From Saccharopolyspora rhizosphaerae (GTDB lineage Bacteria > Actinomycetota > Actinomycetes > Mycobacteriales > Pseudonocardiaceae), in the NCBI RefSeq assembly GCF_003931915.1, contig NZ_RSAA01000004.1:266264-330263 (forward strand): 64,000 nucleotides of DNA, read 5' to 3'. Both the position numbers and the translations under genes were made by a program. Positions 25,503 to 34,943 of this stretch are shown in pieces. The notes under the pieces are model-generated. The model did not search any database, had not been told where the DNA came from, and saw nothing but the letters and a program-made list of their open reading frames with translations. Position 1 is the first letter of the stretch. The number at the start of each line of letters is the position of its first letter.

Positions 25503-27075
25503 GCACCTTCCCCGAGGCGTTGCGCGGGAGTTCACCGACGAACTCCACCGAGCGCGGCAGCTTGAAGTTGGCCAGCCGCTGCTTGCAGAACGCCAGGACC
25601 GCCTCCTCCGTCAAGGAGTCGTCCCCGACCACGTAGGCCTTGCCGACCTCACCGAGCCGTTCGTCCGGCACCCCGATGACCGCGACGTCCCGCACCCCGT
25701 CGAGGTAGGCCAGCGCCTGCTCCACCTCGGCGGGGTAGACGTTGAAACCGCCGCAGACGTACATGTCCTTGAGGCGGTCGGTGATGCGCAGGTAACCGCG
25801 GTCGTCCAGCACGCCGATGTCACCGGTGTGCAGGCGGCCGTCGCGGTCGAGGGCGTGCGCGGTCGCGTCCGGGTCGTCGAGGTAGCCGCGCATCACGTTC
25901 GGGCCGCGCAGCACGACTTCTCCCGCCTGACCCGGCGGCATCTCGTGGCCGTCCGCGTCGACGACGACGACCTCGAAACCGGCGGTCGCCCGGCCGCAGG
26001 TGTGGGCGACGGTCTCGGCGTCGTCCCCGGGACGGCACATGGTGGCCACGACCGCCTCGGTGAGACCGTAAGCGGTGAGCACGGTGTCGAAGCCCAGGTC
26101 GGAGCGCATGCGCTCGACCAGCGCGACCGGGACGGTGGCCGCACCGGTGACCGCCAACCGCAGGCCCGGCAGCTCCCGCCCACCGCGCTCGGGGGCGTGC
26201 AGCAGGGTCTGGAAGATCGTGGGCGCGGCCGCCAGGATCGAGATCCGCTCGGTGTCGATGACGTCCAGCGTCGAGGCCGCGTCGAAGATCGCGCGCGGGA
26301 CCATCGTGGTCCCGGTCAGCAGGGACACGAGGATCCCGGCCTTGTAGCCGAAGCTGTGAGAGAAGGGGTTGACCAGCAGGTACCGGTCGCCCTTGCGCAC
26401 GTCGCCGCACTCCGCCCACGCCGCGGCGACGCCGAGCGCTTGCCGGTGCAGGGACATCACGCCCTTGGCGCGACCGGTGGTGCCGGAGGTGAACAGCACG
26501 TCGGCGAGGTCGTCGGCGCCGATGGCGTCGGCGCGGCGCTCGACCTCGTCCTCGGGCACCTTCGCGGCGAGCGCAGCGATCTCGTCCCAGTCGTGCACGC
26601 CAGGCCCGGCCGGCGGAGCGGCGCCCAGGGGAACGCGCAGGACGGCGCGCAGCTCCGGCAGTCCGGCGACGACTTCACCCGGTCCGTCCCCGGCCGCCTC
26701 GTGGACGTCCGCCAACCGGTCCACGCCCAAGAACTCGTCGGCGACCACGAAGGCGCGGGCTTTGCTGCGGTGCAGGAGTTCGGCGGACTCCACGCCGGTG
26801 AAGCGCGTGTTGATCGGCACCAGCGTCGCTCCGGCGTAGGAGGCGCCGAGCGCCGCCAGCACCCAGTGGTGGGTGTTCGGCGAGTTCAGCGCCACCCGGT
26901 CACCGGGCCGGACTCCGACGGCGACGAACATCCGCGCCAGTTCCCGCACCCGCTCGGCGAGCTGCCCGAAGGTCAGCCGGACCGGGCCGTCCACCAGCGC
27001 TTCGACCTCGCCGAAGCGTTGCGCCGCACCTCGGACCGCAGCCGGAATCGACTCCACGACTTGCGCAGGGGCCAT
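25477..27075 (-). CDS. fadD3: Acyl-CoA synthetase, FadD3-like
   Basis: The 532-residue adenylate-forming enzyme has the AMP-binding motif LFTSGTTGRAKGV, then NPFSHSFGYKAGILVSLLTG, AYGLTEA, the LHTGDIG/DRGYLRITDRLKDMYVCGGFNVYP hinge, and the catalytic Lys in NASGKVLK. Blocks such as PNTHHWVLAALG and AVTGAATVPVALVERM match mycobacterial FadD3, which activates the steroid C/D-ring remnant HIP to its CoA ester. Steroid specificity is inference from that similarity. ATG 27075 has GGAGG five bases upstream. A palindromic operator candidate lies 50-70 bases upstream. Confidence 0.85.
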   Translation of the reverse strand: MAPAQVVESIPAAVRGAAQRFGEVEALVDGPVRLTFGQLAERVRELARMFVAVGVRPGDRVALNSPNTHHWVLAALGASYAGATLVPINTRFTGVESAELLHRSKARAFVVADEFLGVDRLADVHEAAGDGPGEVVAGLPELRAVLRVPLGAAPPAGPGVHDWDEIAALAAKVPEDEVERRADAIGADDLADVLFTSGTTGRAKGVMSLHRQALGVAAAWAECGDVRKGDRYLLVNPFSHSFGYKAGILVSLLTGTTMVPRAIFDAASTLDVIDTERISILAAAPTIFQTLLHAPERGGRELPGLRLAVTGAATVPVALVERMRSDLGFDTVLTAYGLTEAVVATMCRPGDDAETVAHTCGRATAGFEVVVVDADGHEMPPGQAGEVVLRGPNVMRGYLDDPDATAHALDRDGRLHTGDIGVLDDRGYLRITDRLKDMYVCGGFNVYPAEVEQALAYLDGVRDVAVIGVPDERLGEVGKAYVVGDDSLTEEAVLAFCKQRLANFKLPRSVEFVGELPRNASGKVLKRVLAER

Positions 27076-27126
27076 CTCGTCCTCCCGGGTGTGACACCGA
27101 CGTCGCGAACCCGGGCGGAAGCCTAC

Positions 27127-27146
27127 CCAAGCAAGCACCCGCTTGG
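27127..27146. promoter_or_regulatory. TetR-type operator candidate upstream of fadD3
   Basis: CCAAGC and GCTTGG flank an inner repeat CAAGC-ACCC-GCTTG (27132-27145). It resembles operators of TetR-family acyl-CoA-responsive regulators but does not match the KstR2 spacing exactly. It lies in the 348-base divergent region between fadD3 and the transporter; the rest of that region holds no gene. Confidence 0.5.
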
Positions 27147-27423
27147 TAGCCCTCGTCGCCGGGCGGCTCCGGCAGCCCAGCGACCACCGCCGCGGAGGGG
27201 ACGCCGCGATCGGCCCAGTCGAGACGGCCGTCCGGCGGAGGTCGAGCACGAGCCGATCACGAACCGACGCCGGGACGACTCGGAACTTCCCCCTCCGCAT
27301 CGCCTGTGGCACGATCCACCGCGCAGTGCCCGGACATGGCGGTCGGGCATCCCTCGCAGTCGGGTGAAGCGGGAGGACCACTGCCCGCACGTTCTTCCAC
27401 GCCCGGACGCGTCGAGGAGTGAC

Positions 27424-28761
27424 GTGAGCAGCGCCGCCATCGGTTCTGAGCAGCTACCGCCCACCGAACGCCGAGAACTCCGCCGCGTCGTGACCTCCTC
27501 CGTGGTCGGCACGGCCCTGGAGTGGTACGACTTCTTCATCTACGGCTTCGCCGTCACGCTGGTGTTCAACAAGCTGTTCTTCCCCACCGGCGACCCGGCG
27601 GTCGGCACCATCGCGGGTTTCGCCACCTTCGGCGTCGGTTTCGCCATCCGACCGCTGGGTGGCTTCCTGTTCGGACACCTCGGGGACCGGGTCGGCCGAC
27701 GCGCCACGCTCGTGCTGACCACGCTGGTCATGGGCGTCTCGACCGGTCTGATCGGTCTGCTGCCGACCTACGCCACGATCGGCGTGTGGGCTCCGGTCCT
27801 GCTCACGCTGCTGCGGGTGTGCCAGGGCCTGGGCGCGGGCGCGGAGTTCGGCGGCGCCTCGACGCTGTTGTGCGAGCACGCGCCGCCGAACCGGCGCGGC
27901 TACCTCAGCTCCTACGCCCAGACCGGCGTGCAGATCGGCCTGCTGCTGGGCACGCTCACGTTCCTGCTGGTGGAGAGCCTGGGCACCGAAGCCGTGCAGG
28001 CCTGGGCCTGGCGGGTGCCGTTCCTGCTGAGCTTCGTGATGATCGCGGTCTCGCTCTACGTCCGGCTGCGGGTCGTCGAATCCCCGGTGTTCGAGCGCAT
28101 GTCGGCCGACCGCCGCACCATCAAGTTGCCGGTGTCCGAAGCGATGCGCCGCTACCCGCGCAACTTCCTGATCGGCATCGGCGCGCACATCTGCGACACC
28201 GCCGTGGTCTACATCTACGCGACCTTCAGCGTCGCCTACGTGCAGGAGGCGCTGGGACTGCCGCGCTAGGTCGGGCTGACCGGCGTCATCGCCTCGACCT
28301 TCGTGGTGATCGTGCTGCAACCGGTTTACGGCGCGTTGTCGGACCGCGTCGGCCGCAAACCGCTGAACCTGTTCAGCGTGATCTTCACCGGCCTGTTCGC
28401 GTTCCCGTTCTTCGCCCTGCTCGACACCGCACAACCTGCGCTGATCTGGGTGGCGCTGGTGGTCGCGGCCGGACTGGGCCTGGCGCCGATGATCGCGGTG
28501 CAGCCGGCGTTCTACGCCGAGCTGTTCGGCGCCCGCGTGCGCTACACCGGGTTCGCCTCGTCCCGCGAGATCGGTGCCGCGCTGGGCGGGTTCTCCCCGC
28601 TGGTGGCGTCGGCGCTGGTCATCCAAGGCGGCGGGACCGGTTGGCCGGTGGCGGTGTGGATGATCGTCACCGCGCTGGTCTCGCTGGTGGCGTTCGCGCA
28701 GTCCCGCGAGACCCGGAGCATGGACATCACGGCCCCGGACACCGCCTACACGCAGCGATGA
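27424..28761 (+). pseudogene. MHS-family MFS transporter interrupted by an in-frame TAG
   Basis: Reading through TAG 28267-28269 gives a complete 445-residue metabolite:H+ symporter of the MHS group. It has the opening TALEWYDFFIYGFAVTLVF, then FGHLGDRVGRRATLV and GLGAGAEFGGASTLL in the first half. After the stop it continues in the same frame with VYGALSDRVGRKPLNLFS and SSREIGAALGGFSPL. The stop falls at codon 282, after EALGLPR, so about 280 residues would be made without the last four or five membrane segments. GTG 27424 has GAGGAG upstream. There is one substitution (for example CAG to TAG) and no frameshift, so it is either a recent nonsense mutation or a sequencing error. The substrate may be an organic acid linked to the divergent fadD3. 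Confidence 0.85.
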
Positions 28762-28771
28762 GGCCGTCCCG

Positions 28772-28948
28772 TCAGCTCGCGACCGCGGTGGACTCCTCGC
28801 CGTCCTCGGCCGCCTCGGTCAGCTCGTCCAGGAACGAGGGCGACGGGGAGAACTGCCACGTGGTGTCGGCCGGGTCGCACAGCTCGTTGGCGAGTTCCTC
28901 GTAGATCGGCACGCTTTCGGTGGTCTCGGGCGACTGCTTCTCCCCCAT
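28772..28948 (-). CDS. Small acidic protein, 58 residues, unknown
   Basis: A complete short frame from ATG 28948 to TGA 28772 with strong codon bias. The product is very acidic: it opens MGEKQSPETTESVPIYEELA, has a single Cys in NELCDPADTTWQF, and ends with EAAEDGEESTAVAS. No signal peptide or membrane segment. AGGGGA lies about nine bases before the start. It lies tail to tail with the broken transporter. Family not recognised; it could be a cytoplasmic accessory protein or a modified-peptide precursor, but there is no modifying enzyme nearby. Confidence 0.55.
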   Translation of the reverse strand: MGEKQSPETTESVPIYEELANELCDPADTTWQFSPSPSFLDELTEAAEDGEESTAVAS

Positions 28949-29089
28949 TGCCGCATCCCCTCATCATCGTCAGCGGGCGAGCTCCTCGTCCGTGCGATGA
29001 CGTGCCCGCCTCGGCACCGACGGGCCCGTCAAAGGTGTCACCCCTCTGTGGAGATCCACGCCGGTACCCAAACACAGCGGCGGGACCCG

Positions 29090-29118
29090 TTGACAAGTTC
29101 GGCGGCAACAATTAACCC
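29090..29118 (+). promoter_or_regulatory. Sigma-70-like promoter without a downstream gene
   Basis: TTGACA (29090-29095), 17 bases, then TAACCC (29113-29118). The next plus-strand gene is over 2.6 kb away. Transcription would start near GTG 29125, which opens an 11-codon frame (MKIAYADVAAR). It could drive a small RNA or leaderless peptide; a chance match is possible. Confidence 0.3.
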
Positions 29119-29187
29119 GTGTGGGTGAAGATCGCCTACGCCGACGTCGCTGCTCGATAACAGTGCTGCCACGAGGGCTCAAGCTCG

Positions 29188-29796
29188 TCAGCGCTGCGAC
29201 CAGGTCCCGCCCTGCTGCAGGTGCTCCCACTCGCGGGCCCAGGCGTTCATGGCGATCCGGCGCGCGCCCACCTGCACCGCGCCGATCAGCGTGACGCTAC
29301 CGATCTCCAAGACCACCAGCAGCAACAGGGCGGCGAACACCGCCGAGGCGGTCACCGAGCGGGTGTCGGGCGGCGGCGGGACGCGGTGGCCCTGCTGGTC
29401 CACCCACACCTCGACGCGGTCGCCGACCTTCGCCGACGAGGGCACCTGCACGCGTGCGCTCTGCCCGTGCAGGCCGTGGCGCCACTCCACGACAGCCGTC
29501 GAGCTGACCGCGTCCTGGCTGTAGACCTCGGAGGCGGGGATGCTCAACGACGGCGGCTCGGCCACCACCGCGCTCACCGGCCGGCTGCTCGCCACCGCCT
29601 GCTCGGCGCGCTCGGAGAGGTCCCGGTGCACGGACCCCGCGAACATGCCGGACACCGGCACGGCGATCATCGCGGCCATGAGCAGCAGCAGCGTGAGCCC
29701 GGCTGCGAGCCGATCTATCGGCCTGCGCAACGGGTTCCGACTGAAGCTCAGCGCGTTGACCAGCCAAGCCGCATGCGCCCTCAGCGCCGCCCCCAT
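29188..29796 (-). CDS. Rv1733c-like two-segment membrane protein
   Basis: The 202-residue protein opens with FSRNPLRRPIDRLAAGLTLLLL, the signature of Rv1733c-type proteins. An extracytoplasmic domain of about 100 residues follows (VEWRHGLHGQSARVQVP, GDRVEVWVDQQGHRVPPP), then a second membrane segment and a short cytoplasmic tail with Trp residues. Mycobacterial Rv1733c belongs to the dormancy regulon, and its function is unknown. ATG 29796 has GGAGG eight bases upstream, which decided the start over one 12 codons earlier. No DosR-type site was searched for exhaustively. Confidence 0.8.
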   Translation of the reverse strand: MGAALRAHAAWLVNALSFSRNPLRRPIDRLAAGLTLLLLMAAMIAVPVSGMFAGSVHRDLSERAEQAVASSRPVSAVVAEPPSLSIPASEVYSQDAVSSTAVVEWRHGLHGQSARVQVPSSAKVGDRVEVWVDQQGHRVPPPPDTRSVTASAVFAALLLLVVLEIGSVTLIGAVQVGARRIAMNAWAREWEHLQQGGTWSQR

Positions 29797-30020
29797 CTGC
29801 GAACCTCCCGTGGACTCCCTCGGCCCGGACACCCGCGGTGGGATCGCGGTCGCCCTGAGCTATGACTACCCACAGGAGTATCCCGCTCGAAACATCGATC
29901 GTTATGGCACCGTGACCAGGCATACACCACAGGTGCGCCGAATGTCTGAAGTTCACCCGGGATCTCACACGTTCGGAGGCCACCGCGCGCCTGGCCCGGG
30001 GGCCTCGAACGCACGGGCGC

Positions 30021-31628
30021 TCAGCGGCGCCGGCGCCACCTCGGGCGGGCCTTGGCCGGCTCGGCCGGCGTGGTGACGATCTCCTGGAGCCACTCGTGCC
30101 ACGCGGCCGCGAGGTCGGGGGCGCAACCGCGCAGCAGCTTGCTGATCCGCCGGTGGTCGGCCCGACGCCCCCCGCGCACCCAGCGCTCCAACTCCCGGTC
30201 GTAGGCGGAACGCGCGTCCGCGGTCGCGGTGTCGGACCAGGCGAGCACGAACGCCAGCGCGACGGCGCGGTCCCGCCCGGTCTCCTCGGCCTGCGCGTCG
30301 TTCCAGACGGCGGGCAGTGCGCGCAGCAGCAGTCCCTGCAGCGCTTGCCCCGCGGCGAAGATCGCGTGCGCGGCCGCGCGCGGGTCGACGGCCAGCAGCG
30401 CGGTGAGCGCTTCGGGCAACCGCGCCCGCAGCACCCGCTCGGAGACGCCCTCCAGCGACTCGACGGCGGCGCCGCGCCCCAACGCGGCCCGCCAGGAGCG
30501 GACCCGGGCGTCCTCGGCCCACAGCTCGCGCTGCTCGCCGCTGAGGTGGTGGCCGAGCGTCCGCAGCAGGTCGAGGTGCCGGCCGGTGACCTTGGACCGG
30601 CCGAGCACGGCGAACGCGCGGTGCGCGATCGGCTCGGTGACGGCGGTGGCCGGCAGCGCGCCGATCAGCCGGTGCAGTTCCTCGACGGTGGGCGTCGCCG
30701 CGCCGAACAGCGCGTCCAGGACGGCTTCGGGCGCGTCGGGCAGGTCGGGGTCGCGCAGCCGCTCGGCGAAGCGGTCGACGACCTCGCGGCGGCTGTCGCC
30801 CTGGGCCCGCACAGCGGCCGAGATGACCGCGGCGTCCACGGGCTCGAAGGGATCGGTGGCGAGGTGGCTCAGCAACGGCCACCAGTGCTCGGTGATCGCG
30901 GCGAGCACGAGGTCGGAGTGCTGGAGCCGCTCGACGAGCGTGCTCCGCAGCAGGGCGAGCAGCTCGTCGGCGCAGGGCCACAGGGTCGGGTCGAGGTCGG
31001 CCTCGGGGTGCGAGGCCCACCAGCTCACGAAGCGCTCGGCGGCGAACCGGTTCGCCGGTAACTCCACGCCGAACCGGGTGGCGGTGCGCAGCAACAGGTC
31101 CACCCGCGGCGGGTCGACCTCGGCGGCGGCCTCGGCCAGCATCGACCGGGCCTCCTCGGCCTCGTCCTCGCCCCACGGGTGCGGCGGCAGCGGGGTCGCC
31201 GAGGGCGCTTGCTCACCGCCGACGACGTCGTCGACCTCGCAGCGCAGCAAGGCCATGCGAGCCCGGCCGGCGTGCTCGGCGGCCAGTTCGGCGAGCACCT
31301 CGCGCGGCGGCTCGGCGGCGAGCACGGCCGAGAGCACGGGTCCGCGGACATCGGCGGGTGCGCAGCGCAACCAGGCGGCCACCAGCGCGCAGTCCTCCGC
31401 CGCCAGCGACTCGCCGAGCACGATCACACCCGCGGCCAGGCGGTCGGCTGGACCCGCGTGCTGCTCGCCCCGGGCACGGGCGAACTCGTCGGCCAGCTCG
31501 ATGGAGTCGACGACCTCCACCGAATCCGGGCTGAGGACGCGCGGCACCCAGCGGCGGGCCGCTGGTGCGGCCTCGGGCGGTTCGTCGGTACTCGGCGGTT
31601 CCGGCTCGACCGGAATCCCTCCGCTCAT
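30021..31628 (-). CDS. Large helical protein of unknown function
   Basis: The 535-residue protein is rich in Ala, Leu, Glu and Arg and has no membrane segment. Its pattern of amphipathic helices (SMLAEAAAEVDPPRVDLLL, VDAAVISAAVRAQGD, ELHRLIGALPATAVTEPIAHRAF) suggests an alpha-solenoid or GTPase-effector-type scaffold. It ends in a basic tail KARPRWRRRR. ATG 31628 follows GGGAG; the frame extends ten codons further but without a better ribosome site. No catalytic motif seen. It stands alone between opposing genes. Confidence 0.6.
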   Translation of the reverse strand: MSGGIPVEPEPPSTDEPPEAAPAARRWVPRVLSPDSVEVVDSIELADEFARARGEQHAGPADRLAAGVIVLGESLAAEDCALVAAWLRCAPADVRGPVLSAVLAAEPPREVLAELAAEHAGRARMALLRCEVDDVVGGEQAPSATPLPPHPWGEDEAEEARSMLAEAAAEVDPPRVDLLLRTATRFGVELPANRFAAERFVSWWASHPEADLDPTLWPCADELLALLRSTLVERLQHSDLVLAAITEHWWPLLSHLATDPFEPVDAAVISAAVRAQGDSRREVVDRFAERLRDPDLPDAPEAVLDALFGAATPTVEELHRLIGALPATAVTEPIAHRAFAVLGRSKVTGRHLDLLRTLGHHLSGEQRELWAEDARVRSWRAALGRGAAVESLEGVSERVLRARLPEALTALLAVDPRAAAHAIFAAGQALQGLLLRALPAVWNDAQAEETGRDRAVALAFVLAWSDTATADARSAYDRELERWVRGGRRADHRRISKLLRGCAPDLAAAWHEWLQEIVTTPAEPAKARPRWRRRR

Positions 31629-31752
31629 CCTCGCTCCCGTTCCGCTGACGATCACCACCGGGACCCGGCAAGATTATCCGTGCCGTCCGACATCGCGCGG
31701 GTGAACGGGTACCACGGGCAGGAAGAGCGGAGCCCGCACCGGGAGGAGCAGC

Positions 31753-32376
31753 ATGATCATCGACGCCCTGGAGCAGACGTGGCAGGAGTGGGCGCGGCTC
31801 GGCGCGGAGCTGAGCGAGCAGGAGTGGGCGCGTCCGACCCGGCTGCCGAGCTGGACCGTCAAGGACGTCTACACCCACGTCAGCCCGTTCCCGTCGGCGA
31901 CCAGGGCCGGCATCGAGGCCCCCTCGCCCGACGCTCCGGTCAGCCACGACGACGCCGCCGCCCTCTTGGCGTTCATGCAGCAGCCCGGCGGGCTCGCCGA
32001 CCAGACCGCGGAGCTGCTCAAGGAGTCCGCGACCAGCCGCTCGCAGGCGGCGCCCACGGAGGAGCTGGTCGAGCAGTTCGGCACCGTCGGGCCGCAGGCC
32101 ATCGCCGAGCTCCGGGTGGCGGACCTGGAGCGCACGGTGCACTACGGCGGGTTCGCGGTGGTGCCCGCGCGCGAGGCGCTGCGGATCTTCGTGCTCGAAG
32201 GCGTGGTGCACTACTTCGACATCTGCGACGCGCTGCAGCGCGAGATGCCGGGGCCGATGGCCGGGAGGGCGCTGAAGGTGACCGTCGACCTGCTCGCCGA
32301 GACCGCCGACCCGGTCGCCTTCATCGACGCGGCGACCGGGCGCAGCGACGCGGCGGTGCTGCCCGTGATGCGTTGA
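31753..32376 (+). CDS. Maleylpyruvate isomerase/DinB-like thiol-dependent family protein
   Basis: The 207-residue protein has the MDMPI N-terminal four-helix bundle (LEQTWQEWARLGAELSEQEWARPTRLPSWTVKDVYTHV). The RLPSWTVKDVYTHV segment supplies the metal-ligand His conserved in mycothiol-dependent isomerases and transferases. The C-terminal part (DLERTVHYGGFAVVP, VLEGVVHYFDICDAL) gives further His residues. It probably uses mycothiol as cofactor or substrate; the reaction is not predictable. GGAGG lies six bases before ATG 31753. It converges with ctaB, with one base between the stops. Confidence 0.75.
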   Translation: MIIDALEQTWQEWARLGAELSEQEWARPTRLPSWTVKDVYTHVSPFPSATRAGIEAPSPDAPVSHDDAAALLAFMQQPGGLADQTAELLKESATSRSQAAPTEELVEQFGTVGPQAIAELRVADLERTVHYGGFAVVPAREALRIFVLEGVVHYFDICDALQREMPGPMAGRALKVTVDLLAETADPVAFIDAATGRSDAAVLPVMR

Positions 32377-32377
32377 G

Positions 32378-33313
32378 TCAGCCGACCACCGGGGTGAGCG
32401 CGGCGTCCACCGCGATCGCCACGAACACCAGCGTCAGGTACGAGTTCGACAGGTGGAACAGCTTCATCGGGTGCAGCGCGAGGCCCTTGCGGGCGTTGTT
32501 GTGCAGGCGCTGGGCGACGACCAGCAGGACCACGCCCGACACACCGGCCAGCGCGATGTAGACCCAGCTGGTGACCGGGAACAGCAGCAGCGTGCAGCCG
32601 ACGGTGGCCCAGCTGTAGGCGAGGATGCGCGCCGAGACCTGCTTGGTGGTGGCCACCACCGGCAGCATCGGCACGCCCGCGCGGGCGTAGTCGTCCTTGT
32701 ACTTCATCGCCAGCGACCAGAAGTGCGGCGGCGTCCACAGGAAGACCACGCCGAACATCACGATCGCCGGCCACTCGACCTTGCCGGTCACGGCGGCCCA
32801 GCCGACCACGACGGGCATGCAGCCCGCAGCACCGCCCCAGACGATGTTCTGCGAGGTGCGGCGCTTGAGCACCAGCGTGTAGACGAAGACGTAGAACAGG
32901 ATCGCGGAGGTGGCCAGCGAGGCGGCCAGCAGGTTCGCCCCGAGCCACAGCACGAGGAACGACAGCACGCCCAGCGCGATGCCGAAGATCAGCGCGCCGC
33001 GGCGCGGCACCTCGTAGCGCACCAGCGGGCGCTTCTTGGTGCGGTCCATCACGGCGTCGATGTCGGAGTCCGCGACGCAGTTGAGCGCGTTGGCGCTGCC
33101 GGCCGACATGGCGCCGCCGAGCAGCGTCACGATCACCAGCCACGGGGAGGGGATGCCCCGTTCGGCGAGGAACATGGCGGGGATGGTGGTGACCAGCAGC
33201 AGCTCGATGACGCGCGGCTTGGTCAGCGCGAAGTAGGCGCCGATCACCGTGCGTCGGCGCGGCTTGCTCGCCGCGGGCTGCGGTTGGTCCACGGACTCGG
33301 GAATGGCGGTCAT
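32378..33313 (-). CDS. ctaB: Protoheme IX farnesyltransferase (heme O synthase)
   Basis: The 311-residue UbiA-superfamily enzyme has about nine membrane segments and the prenyl-diphosphate/Mg motif [16 protein letters not shown] second Asp-containing motif [15 protein letters not shown] follows [13 protein letters not shown]. It adds a farnesyl tail to heme B to make heme O for cytochrome oxidase. The start overlaps the stop of the DUF3817 gene by 4 bases, so both are co-translated. Functionally it relates to the CtaG/CopD gene at 14.5 kb. Confidence 0.96.
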   Translation of the reverse strand: MTAIPESVDQPQPAASKPRRRTVIGAYFALTKPRVIELLLVTTIPAMFLAERGIPSPWLVIVTLLGGAMSAGSANALNCVADSDIDAVMDRTKKRPLVRYEVPRRGALIFGIALGVLSFLVLWLGANLLAASLATSAILFYVFVYTLVLKRRTSQNIVWGGAAGCMPVVVGWAAVTGKVEWPAIVMFGVVFLWTPPHFWSLAMKYKDDYARAGVPMLPVVATTKQVSARILAYSWATVGCTLLLFPVTSWVYIALAGVSGVVLLVVAQRLHNNARKGLALHPMKLFHLSNSYLTLVFVAIAVDAALTPVVG

Positions 33314-33699
33314 GAGGCGGTTGTTTCCTCCGCGTTCTGCGGCTGCACGATCGGCTTGCCCGCCATCCGCAGCTCGTGCCAGTGCACGACCTTGCGCTCG
33401 GCGAAGAACGCGCCGAACGGGATGGTCCCGGCGAGCAGCACCAGCAGCATCCGCCCCATCGGGACGCGCAGCTGCGTCGTGGCCACCACCGCGACGAGCA
33501 GGTACACCATGTAGAGCCAGCCGTGCGCGATACCGATCGTGGTCACCCACGTCGTGCCGGTCTGCTGCGTCGCCGAACCTTCGGACCACAGGCCGAGGAA
33601 GTGGCCGTACTTGAGCACCATGGCGGCGCACAACAGGATCAGCAGCACGGCAGTGACGTACGCCATGATCCGGTAGAAGATCAGCACACCAGGCTTCAC
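33310..33699 (-). CDS. DUF3817 small membrane protein
   Basis: The 129-residue protein has three hydrophobic segments and the family motif [13 protein letters not shown] followed by [24 protein letters not shown]. Members are often found beside heme or cytochrome assembly genes but have no defined role. It starts at GTG 33699 and is coupled to ctaB by a 4-base overlap, which suggests a part in heme A/O supply or oxidase assembly. Confidence 0.8.
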   Translation of the reverse strand: MKPGVLIFYRIMAYVTAVLLILLCAAMVLKYGHFLGLWSEGSATQQTGTTWVTTIGIAHGWLYMVYLLVAVVATTQLRVPMGRMLLVLLAGTIPFGAFFAERKVVHWHELRMAGKPIVQPQNAEETTAS

Positions 33700-33890
33700 G
33701 CCAATCCCTCAATCCCGCGTCGTGCCCACACACCGGGGACCTACAACACCGGTGTCAATAGACCGTACGACACGCTCACCTCGCACTCGTCCGCGACCTC
33801 GGCCTAGAGTGGCGAGCCACACTCCGTGACGCGAAAAGCGCAGCACTCACCCAGGTGAGCGACTGCGGCCCGCGACCTCAACCGGGCGGA

Positions 33891-34943
33891 TCAGACCATC
33901 CGGTAGGACTTCGCGATCAGCTCGAAGGACCGCAACTTGGTCGCCGCGTCCGGGACGTTCGCGGTGAGCATGAGCTCGTCGACGCCCGTGCGCTCGCGCA
34001 GCACCTCCAGACCCGCGCGGACCGCGTCCGGAGGTCCGTAGACCGCGTCGGCCAGCCAGTGGTCGATGAAGGCCTGGTCGAGCTCCGTGTACGGGTACTC
34101 GCGCGCCTGCTGGCGGGTGGGCTGCTTGCCGGGCATGCCCTGGCGCAGCTTGAGCATGCTCAGCGCGATCGGCCGGACGATGTCGAGCGCTTCCTCGTCG
34201 GTGTCGGCGGCCACCGCCTGCACACCGATCATCGAGTACGGCTCGTCGAGCACCTCGGAGGGCTGGAAGGACTCGCGGTAGAGCTCCAGCGCCGGCAGCG
34301 TGTTCTGCGCGCTGAAGTGGTGGGCGAAGGCGAACGGCAGCCCCAGCCCCCCGGCCAGCTGCGCGCTGAACCCGCTGGAGCCCAGCAGCCACACCGGCGG
34401 CACCGAGCCGCTCGGGACGGACTGGATCTCCGCGTAGGGGTGGTCCAGCGGGAAGTCGTCGTCGAGGAACGCGATCAGCTCACCCAGCTGCTGCGGGAAG
34501 TCCTCCGCCGACAGCGGACCCTCGGTCCGCCGCAGCGCCCGCGCGGTCGCCTGGTCTGTCCCGGGCGCACGCCCGACGCCGAGGTCGATCCGTCCGGGGT
34601 GCAGCGCCTGCAGGGTGCCGAACTGCTCGGCGACCACGAGCGGCGCGTGGTTGGGCAGCATCACACCACCGGAACCGAGCCGGAGCGTCCGCGTGTGCGC
34701 AGCCAGGTGCGCGAGCACCACGGCAGGCGACGAGCTGGCGATGCCGGGCATGCCGTGGTGCTCGGCCACCCACATCCGGTGGTACCCGAGATCCTCGACC
34801 CGCCGGGCCAGCTCGGTGGTCGCCGCCAGGGCGTCGGACGCCGAGTCCTCCACCCCCACGGTGGCCAGGTCGAGCACTGACAACGGCACCGAGGCCTCAC
34901 CTCGCGCCGCCCCACGAACCTGCTCACTCACCTGCGCGCTCAT
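33891..34943 (-). CDS. LLM-class flavin-dependent oxidoreductase
   Basis: The 350-residue bacterial-luciferase-like protein opens with [20 protein letters not shown]. It contains [51 protein letters not shown] and [13 protein letters not shown], the core of the MsnO8-type subgroup. Such enzymes use FMN or F420; the substrate is unknown. ATG 34943 gives a short N-terminal extension before the barrel. Upstream DNA is the repeat-bearing gene-free segment. Confidence 0.88.
   Translation of the reverse strand: MSAQVSEQVRGAARGEASVPLSVLDLATVGVEDSASDALAATTELARRVEDLGYHRMWVAEHHGMPGIASSSPAVVLAHLAAHTRTLRLGSGGVMLPNHAPLVVAEQFGTLQALHPGRIDLGVGRAPGTDQATARALRRTEGPLSAEDFPQQLGELIAFLDDDFPLDHPYAEIQSVPSGSVPPVWLLGSSGFSAQLAGGLGLPFAFAHHFSAQNTLPALELYRESFQPSEVLDEPYSMIGVQAVAADTDEEALDIVRPIALSMLKLRQGMPGKQPTRQQAREYPYTELDQAFIDHWLADAVYGPPDAVRAGLEVLRERTGVDELMLTANVPDAATKLRSFELIAKSYRMV

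Noticed and set aside
27132..27145. Exact KstR2 operator
   Set aside because: The KstR2 consensus has two bases between CAAG and CTTG; here six separate them, so only a general TetR-type palindrome is claimed.
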